DNA from: a virus
Length of the DNA stretch: 45,616 nucleotides
Virus record (IMG/VR): IMGVR_UViG_3300045284_000393
Coordinates: 1-45,616 of that record
Direction: 5' to 3' (one strand)
The notes below the pieces were generated by a model. It saw nothing but the letters and a program-made list of their open reading frames with translations. It was not told where the DNA came from and did not search any database. Positions 41,711-45,616 of this stretch are shown piece by piece (the first letter of the stretch is position 1; the number at the start of each line of letters is the position of its first letter). Made by a program: the position numbers and the translations under genes.

Positions 41711-41962
41711 TCACCATGCCAGGGGGTTGCGTGCAGGGACTCGAGGATCAAGCTCGGTGTTGACGGTCTGCCCATTCGGGAGCCCGCCGAAGGTGTAGCC
41801 GCGACGCTCGACGTCGAGCGCAGGTTCCAGCTTGCCGAGGTTCTCGCGCACGTGCTGCACGTGACGCGTGGCCTTGGCTTTCACGCGGCTGCGCTGCAGG
41901 GCGAAGAACTGGTCGAGGCTCGCGTGTGGGTTCCTGGCGCGTGGCCGGCTGCCGCCCCTCAC
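41711..41962 (-). CDS. hypothetical protein between terminase subunits
   Basis: 83 residues from GTG 41962, overlapping the stop of the small terminase candidate (GTGA). Basic N-terminus (GGSRPRARNP), helices ASLDQFFALQRSRVKAKATR and HVQHVRENLGKLEPALD, then YTFGGLPNGQTVNTEL. It could be an accessory packaging protein; the role is inferred from location only. Confidence 0.6.
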   Translation of the reverse strand: MRGGSRPRARNPHASLDQFFALQRSRVKAKATRHVQHVRENLGKLEPALDVERRGYTFGGLPNGQTVNTELDPRVPARNPLAW

Positions 41963-42402
41963 GGCTCGGACTCCGGTGCCGGCGCGTTGAGCGCGTCGAC
42001 GACGGTGTTCTGCCCCTCGAGCTCTCTCGCCGGCCGCGGGATGTTGAACACGAGCGTCGGGCCGGCGCCGCTGGTCTGGATGAACGGCGTGTCGTCCTCG
42101 GGCACGAACGGCTTCCCCCATCCACGGTCGAGGAGGAGCTCAATCGCGCGCAGGCGGTCCTTCATCGTGATATCGAGGTGCTTGTCGTGGAAGACCTTCT
42201 CGACCTGGTCCGGCGTGCCGAAGGCGACCGCGAAGAGCGCGTCGACGAGCTTGCGGCCGTCACGTCCAGACCGGCGCTGCACGAGCGACATGAGCCCTTG
42301 CGGCCGGCCGCCAGGGTTCCCTGACACGCCCTTCGGGTAGCGACGCAGACGGCCGCCCCCATGCGCAGGTACGACGCTCACTGGCTGCGGGAAGTTGTCC
42401 AC
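41959..42402 (-). CDS. candidate small terminase (DUF5681-like)
   Basis: From GTG 42402 about 147 residues; a TTG at 42489 would add 29. RRYPKGVSGNPGGRPQG is the signature of DUF5681-type proteins found before large terminase genes. Helices follow (GRKLVDALFAVAFGTPDQVE, then MKDRLRAIELLLDRGWGKP). It probably binds DNA to begin packaging. GATACT stands 12 bases before the GTG and may be a promoter -10 for the late genes, but no clear -35 was seen. Confidence 0.65.
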   Translation of the reverse strand: MDNFPQPVSVVPAHGGGRLRRYPKGVSGNPGGRPQGLMSLVQRRSGRDGRKLVDALFAVAFGTPDQVEKVFHDKHLDITMKDRLRAIELLLDRGWGKPFVPEDDTPFIQTSGAGPTLVFNIPRPARELEGQNTVVDALNAPAPESEP

Positions 42403-42478
42403 CTGAACGGGGTCAGTATCGTACGGTCGAGGCGTGACTGAGGCGTGAACGGATTCGGGTTCTATGTGGACAAGTGGG

Positions 42479-42694
42479 TTAAGACGCAATCGGTCCGCTA
42501 TAGCCCGGTCGTCGAGCGCGTCGACGCGCGTCGCGGGTCGCGTCCTTCACGCGGCAGCCGCGGCACTTCAAATGTGGCTGGTCCTTCTCGGACTTCTCGG
42601 CGCCGCACTGGATACACCGACCGAGGCGCCGCATTTTCTCCTGCCAACGCTGTTGAGAGCTCTGGTAGTGGTGCCCGCACTTCGGGCACTTCAC
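42479..42694 (-). CDS. zinc-finger protein
   Basis: 71 residues from GTG 42694 with AGGAG eight bases upstream. CPKCGHHYQSSQQRW, then GRCIQCGAE and LKCRGCRVKD give three CxxC pairs, enough for a zinc ribbon with one extra pair. The C-terminus is basic. It may bind nucleic acid near the packaging genes. Confidence 0.65.
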   Translation of the reverse strand: MKCPKCGHHYQSSQQRWQEKMRRLGRCIQCGAEKSEKDQPHLKCRGCRVKDATRDARRRARRPGYSGPIAS

Positions 42695-42727
42695 CGGTAC
42701 GGCTCCTGCAGAGCACGGACGCGGAGG

Positions 42728-43162
42728 TCAGCCATGAGTTTGCTCGGACTTGTCCTCGTCGTCGCGCTGTTCTGCGTCGTCTACTGGGCGGTCCACCGAC
42801 TGATGGCCGCGGCCGGCATGTCGCCGATGATTGTCGCGATCGTCGACGTGATCCTGGTCCTGGCGCTCGCGGTCTGGCTGCTGCAGACCACCGGCGCGCT
42901 CAACGTCGGGCCCCGCATCTCGATTCGGTAGCAGGGCCTCGAGCTCTCCCCAGTCGACAAAGTAACCTTTCGCGCCCTCGAGCTCCTCAGCCTCGTAACG
43001 CGACAGGTCTCGAATCTGATTGGCGAGTTCGTCGAGCGGTCGCGACAAGCGCTTGATGTCGTTGACCAGCCCGCGCACCTCGAGCGGCCCTAATCCGCCG
43101 TCGACGTAACTCGCCGTCGTGATGAGCGCAAGAACGTCGAAGCGGTCGACTAGGTCGGGCAT
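42728..43162 (-). CDS. hypothetical protein, C-terminus antisense to membrane gene
   Basis: 144 residues from ATG 43162 with GGAG eight bases upstream. The first 80 residues look real: RFDVLALITTASYVDGGLGP, then LVNDIKRLSRPLDELANQIR and GYFVDWGELEALLPN. The rest is rich in Asp, Arg, Gln and His, the expected mirror of the membrane gene on the other strand. The gene may truly end in this tail, or the present stop may reflect a lost earlier one. Family unknown. Confidence 0.55.
   Translation of the reverse strand: MPDLVDRFDVLALITTASYVDGGLGPLEVRGLVNDIKRLSRPLDELANQIRDLSRYEAEELEGAKGYFVDWGELEALLPNRDAGPDVERAGGLQQPDRERQDQDHVDDRDNHRRHAGRGHQSVDRPVDDAEQRDDEDKSEQTHG
42734..42931 (+). CDS. two-helix membrane protein on the opposite strand
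   Basis: 65 residues from ATG 42734, with GGAGG six bases upstream. Two membrane segments are evident: LLGLVLVVALFCVVYWAV and MIVAIVDVILVLALAVWLL. It is the only plus-strand gene outside the lysogeny module and is fully covered, in antisense, by the frame at 42728-43162. Short two-helix proteins like this occur in many phages, often listed as holins or unknown. Confidence 0.65.
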   Translation: MSLLGLVLVVALFCVVYWAVHRLMAAAGMSPMIVAIVDVILVLALAVWLLQTTGALNVGPRISIR

Positions 43163-43167
43163 CAGGG

Positions 43168-43437
43168 TTACTCCTTCGGCGCGGGCCCCGTCGAGACGTC
43201 CAGCCGCACCTCGTATTTTTCCATCACCTCGACGCCGGGCGCTGGATTCTGCCCGCAGACCATCCCGACGGGCGACGCGTTCGGCCGGCGCACGACCTCG
43301 ACCCGGAACCCCTTCTCTGCCAGCAGCACGCGCGCCGGATATTCGTCCATCCCAACCAGCCGCGGGACTTTCACCATGACATGATCGCCCGCGCCGAGCA
43401 CCGCCAACACCGCGACCAACACCAGAATCCGCCCCAT
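43168..43437 (-). CDS. exported single-PASTA-domain protein
   Basis: 89 residues from ATG 43437 with AAGGGG upstream. MGRILVLVAVLAVLGAGD is a signal peptide or anchor. The mature part is one PASTA domain: VKVPRLVGMDEYPARVLL, AEKGFRVEVV and VCGQNPAPGVEV, then a closing strand (EVRLDVSTG). PASTA domains bind muropeptides or beta-lactams in cell-wall kinases and penicillin-binding proteins. A lone exported copy in a phage may target peptidoglycan or wall signalling. Confidence 0.75.
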   Translation of the reverse strand: MGRILVLVAVLAVLGAGDHVMVKVPRLVGMDEYPARVLLAEKGFRVEVVRRPNASPVGMVCGQNPAPGVEVMEKYEVRLDVSTGPAPKE

Positions 43438-43497
43438 CACGCAGCCCCTTTCAACGAACGCGAGCGCCGGCCCAATGCCGACGCCCGCGCCTGGATC

Positions 43498-43743
43498 TTA
43501 GCCCTGCCACGGCATCAGGTAGCAGTCGCCGCCATCGAAACAGTAACACTCACCGCACATGCAGCCGCCGTTGTTGTTGCAGATGCACTCGATTGTGCCC
43601 TCCTCGACGCAATACCAGCCGTTGCCGCCCATGTTGATGTAGCACACATACTCGCCGCACGTCGGCTGCTGCGCGGCCGGCTGCGCCGCGTGCAGGGTGA
43701 ACAAGAACAGACCGACGATCGCCGCTCGAATCAGATTCCTCAT
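43498..43743 (-). CDS. exported ten-cysteine peptide
   Basis: 81 residues from ATG 43743, with GGAGG eight bases upstream. Residues 1-26 form a signal peptide (LIRAAIVGLFLFTLHAAQP). The mature 55 residues hold ten Cys in a dense pattern: TCGEYVCYI, WYC, ECICNNNGGCMCGECYCF and DCYL, with Gly and acidic residues. This suits several disulphide bonds or metal binding. A thioredoxin-like gene lies 29 bases upstream and a PASTA protein downstream, so these may act together outside the membrane. Confidence 0.75.
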   Translation of the reverse strand: MRNLIRAAIVGLFLFTLHAAQPAAQQPTCGEYVCYINMGGNGWYCVEEGTIECICNNNGGCMCGECYCFDGGDCYLMPWQG

Positions 43744-43771
43744 TGTTCTGACCTCCAACCTCACTGACCGT

Positions 43772-44236
43772 TTAGTTGAGCGTCGCGATCAGGTCACGTT
43801 GACCATCAGGCGACAAGGCACCGACCCACGATTTAACGACACGGCCCGCCGCGTCCACGACCACGATCGTCGGCGTGCCAGAAAGTTTCGCCCATGCCCC
43901 ACGCGCCACAGTTGCCCGCGGGACCGTCAGGCCGTTGTCGGTCAGATAGCGGTCGAGCACGTCGGGGGCGTCGTTGCTGATGGCGACCACGCGCCGACCC
44001 TTCGCTAGCTCCCGATAGAAGCCCATACTTTCCGTGCAGAAATGGCAGGTGCTCCGCACGAACAGCACGGCCGTGCGCCTGGCCCCCGCGTACGGCAGAC
44101 CCGCGATAGCTGGCGCCTGCTCGCCGGGCGTGTAGGCCGACGGCGGTGTCCGCGTCGGCGTGCGCATCATCGCGATGCCGTAGACCACGGCCACCAACAG
44201 CAACACGTTCACGACTCGATCAAATGTGACTCTCAC
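43772..44236 (-). CDS. membrane-anchored thioredoxin-like (TlpA/redoxin) protein
   Basis: 154 residues from GTG 44236, preferred since AAAGGAC precedes it; an ATG 11 codons earlier overlaps the RusA stop. Residues 8-24 form a membrane anchor (VVNVLLLVAVVYGIAMM). The redoxin domain follows: AVLFVRSTCHFC with the active-site Cys64 and Cys67, FYRELAKGRRVVAI, then GTPTIVVVD with the cis-proline Pro122. The domain should face the periplasm and form, break or shuffle disulphides. Its neighbour, the ten-Cys exported peptide, is an obvious possible substrate. Confidence 0.8.
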   Translation of the reverse strand: MRVTFDRVVNVLLLVAVVYGIAMMRTPTRTPPSAYTPGEQAPAIAGLPYAGARRTAVLFVRSTCHFCTESMGFYRELAKGRRVVAISNDAPDVLDRYLTDNGLTVPRATVARGAWAKLSGTPTIVVVDAAGRVVKSWVGALSPDGQRDLIATLN

Positions 44237-44255
44237 AGGGCCCGTCCTTTCAGTT

Positions 44256-44807
44256 TCAAAAAGGTCCATCGGTCAAAACCGTGCTCTGTCCGGTGTTCTG
44301 AATGCCGGCCTTCACGTAAGCCGGCCCAGGCTCCTCCACCGTCACGAACACACCGGTCGGCGCCCCGATGCCGGCGTAGCGCTTGCGCACCAGGAGGTCG
44401 ATGACTTGCGAGTCGTCGAGCCACAGCACGCCCTTGAGCGCGTCCTCGGTCGAGCGCACGAGCTTCGAGAGGTCCGGCCGTTTGGTCGGATAGATTTGCG
44501 ACTTCGGCCGCGACTTCGGCGGCGGCAGGTAGAACACGAGCGAGAGCGCGATCGCCTCGGTGAACATCTCACCGGTTGCGACTTCGCCGGCGGCGTCGGC
44601 GACGAGTTGCCGCCACTGCTTTAGATTCGGGTTGTCGCTGGTCAGGATGGGACGCGTCCAGCCTTTCGGCGTGAACGCGCGCATCGAGCCCTGCGGTTGC
44701 GGCACGCCTACGACTCGGAAGGTGACGACTCGGCGACGAGTTCCTGTCTGAGCGCTGCGAGGTTCGCCTTCGCGGCCTGCTCCTTCGGTGCTGAACAAAT
44801 CAGACAT
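44256..44807 (-). CDS. rusA: RusA-family Holliday junction resolvase
   Basis: 183 residues from ATG 44807 with GGAG upstream. FRVVGVPQPQGSMRAFTPKG, then LSLVFYLPPP, KRPDLSKLVRSTEDAL and WLDDSQVIDL fit RusA, with catalytic Asp112, Asp122 and Asp131/132. It cuts Holliday junctions made by RecT-mediated recombination or replication so that DNA can be packaged. Its start overlaps the end of the GroES-like gene by 100 bases. Confidence 0.9.
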   Translation of the reverse strand: MSDLFSTEGAGREGEPRSAQTGTRRRVVTFRVVGVPQPQGSMRAFTPKGWTRPILTSDNPNLKQWRQLVADAAGEVATGEMFTEAIALSLVFYLPPPKSRPKSQIYPTKRPDLSKLVRSTEDALKGVLWLDDSQVIDLLVRKRYAGIGAPTGVFVTVEEPGPAYVKAGIQNTGQSTVLTDGPF

Positions 44808-45607
44808 GGTTCTCCCTCGAGGTGCTCGCTGTCGTCGTGGGTGATGAGTGTGAATTTCGCCGCGGGCACGCGGCCCTGGACTTCGTCCTCGAGGAGCATG
44901 AGGCGCTCGAGCTCGTCGAGAATGACCCACGTGCCGGCGTATTTCTGGTAGAGGACCAGGTCGCCGACGGCGACGGTCATCGGCTTTCGCGCGACCGCGA
45001 TGCGGTCCCCTTCTCGCGTCGGGACCGGACCGTCGACGAGTTCACCAGGTCCGACCTTCTCGACGATGGCGCGGTTCTGCGTGTGCCGGCCGGTGTCGGG
45101 CAGGACGATGCCGCCTTGCGTGAGGTCGAGGTCGGGGAGCGGGCGCACGATGAGGCGCGCGCCGATCAGTTCGAGGTGGTCGTAGATTTTGCCCATCGGT
45201 CTGTTCTCCGGTTGCGGTTGTGACTCGAGCGCTTCGCACCGTGCGACGCACTCGACGATTTCTTGAGCGACCAGGCGGGCGGCCTTCAGCATGGCAGCCC
45301 GCGTCTCTGGGATGAGCCGGCCCTTTGGCATCTGACAGACCGACACGCGCAGCTGCTTGAGTAGCGCGCCGGCCTCGTCGCGCGAGAGTGGCAGCGGTTC
45401 AGGGCTGACCGCGTGCATCCGTGTCGGCGGCGTGATGAGGTTCGTGTTCGCTGCCACGACCCCGATCGCCTCGTCGAAGTCTCGTTGCTCGTATCGAATC
45501 CTCAGCCGATTGAGTCGGCGCCGTAGTTCGTCATTCAGGTCTGCGTAGCTCTCAAACCGTTCACCCCGTGCGACTTCACGCACAACCTTCGAGATGAGTC
45601 GCTGCAC
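44708..45607 (-). CDS. GroES-like co-chaperonin fused to a small phage domain
   Basis: 299 residues from GTG 45607 without an internal stop. Residues 1 to about 75 (GERFESYADLNDELRRRLNR, then DFDEAIGVVAANTN) match a short phage protein normally found alone. From residue 138 (ATG 45196, with GGAG nine bases upstream) a chaperonin-10 domain follows: GARLIVRPLPDLDLTQGGIV, then GDRIAVARKPMTVAVGDLVL and YAGTWVILDELERLML. A tail with CLIC and a charged helix ends it. No GroEL-like partner is encoded, so it would use that of the host, like T4 gp31. The 162-residue GroES part might also be made alone. Confidence 0.75.
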   Translation of the reverse strand: MQRLISKVVREVARGERFESYADLNDELRRRLNRLRIRYEQRDFDEAIGVVAANTNLITPPTRMHAVSPEPLPLSRDEAGALLKQLRVSVCQMPKGRLIPETRAAMLKAARLVAQEIVECVARCEALESQPQPENRPMGKIYDHLELIGARLIVRPLPDLDLTQGGIVLPDTGRHTQNRAIVEKVGPGELVDGPVPTREGDRIAVARKPMTVAVGDLVLYQKYAGTWVILDELERLMLLEDEVQGRVPAAKFTLITHDDSEHLEGEPCLICSAPKEQAAKANLAALRQELVAESSPSES

Positions 45608-45616
45608 GCTTTTCGC

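Noticed and set aside
1-45616. CRISPR array, transposon or direct terminal repeats
   Set aside because: No spaced repeat array or transposase was seen, and the two window ends share no repeated sequence.

Overview
The window reads as the whole genome of a temperate, podovirus-like, tailed bacteriophage with a GC-rich base composition. It carries a tyrosine integrase, a divergent repressor switch, RecT/exonuclease/RusA recombination genes, a terminase, portal, scaffold, capsid, adaptor and nozzle set, and no ribosomal or housekeeping genes. The host cannot be named from the sequence. GC-rich codon use and many small exported Cys-rich or beta-rich proteins suggest a Gram-negative soil-type bacterium (Acidobacteriota is a guess only). 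The sequence seems to close on itself. The HNH gene cut at base 1 runs, in frame, into the minus strand at base 45616, completes its CxxC zinc motif there and stops 13 codons later.

Layout. (1) 1-7334, minus strand: a tightly packed early operon with ATGA/GTGA overlaps. In transcription order it holds a Cro-like XRE regulator, an excisionase-like gene, an HTH protein, small proteins including a KTSC protein, RecT, small zinc proteins, a PD-(D/E)XK exonuclease-like protein, a coiled-coil recombination partner, a candidate Acb2/Tad1-like anti-defence protein, a zinc/coiled-coil protein and an HNH protein. (2) 7335-7458: a divergent control region with two sigma70-type promoters, each placed so that its transcript would begin at a GTG start codon. 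(3) 7459-9808, plus strand: lysogeny genes, namely the repressor (apparently frameshifted), two small genes, integrase and a small Cys protein. (4) 9809-9998: the attP region, with the 3' part of a tRNA gene as core and GGTCACG repeats on both sides. (5) 9992-42489, minus strand, transcribed from high to low coordinates: small terminase, large terminase, portal, scaffold, major capsid, capsid-region beta proteins, adaptor, nozzle, fibre-like proteins, internal virion proteins including a 1670-residue polyprotein-like protein with an HExxH motif, a holin-like/lipoprotein group, an exported G8-domain beta-helix protein and two small terminal genes. (6) 42479-45607: an accessory group with a zinc protein, an antisense-overlapped membrane protein, an exported PASTA protein, an exported ten-cysteine peptide, a membrane-anchored thioredoxin-like protein, RusA and a GroES-like protein.

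The genes fit one plan. On the circle, minus-strand transcription can run from the early promoter at about 7340 through the early genes, across base 1/45616, through the accessory and late genes, and end at attP, while the plus-strand lysogeny genes converge on attP from the other side. The most unusual property is the number of proteins, about a dozen, with N-terminal signal peptides, lipoboxes or signal anchors scattered through the virion and accessory modules. The neighbouring Cys-rich exported peptide and thioredoxin-like gene stand out most. No endolysin was recognised. No gene-free stretch exceeds 300 bases.
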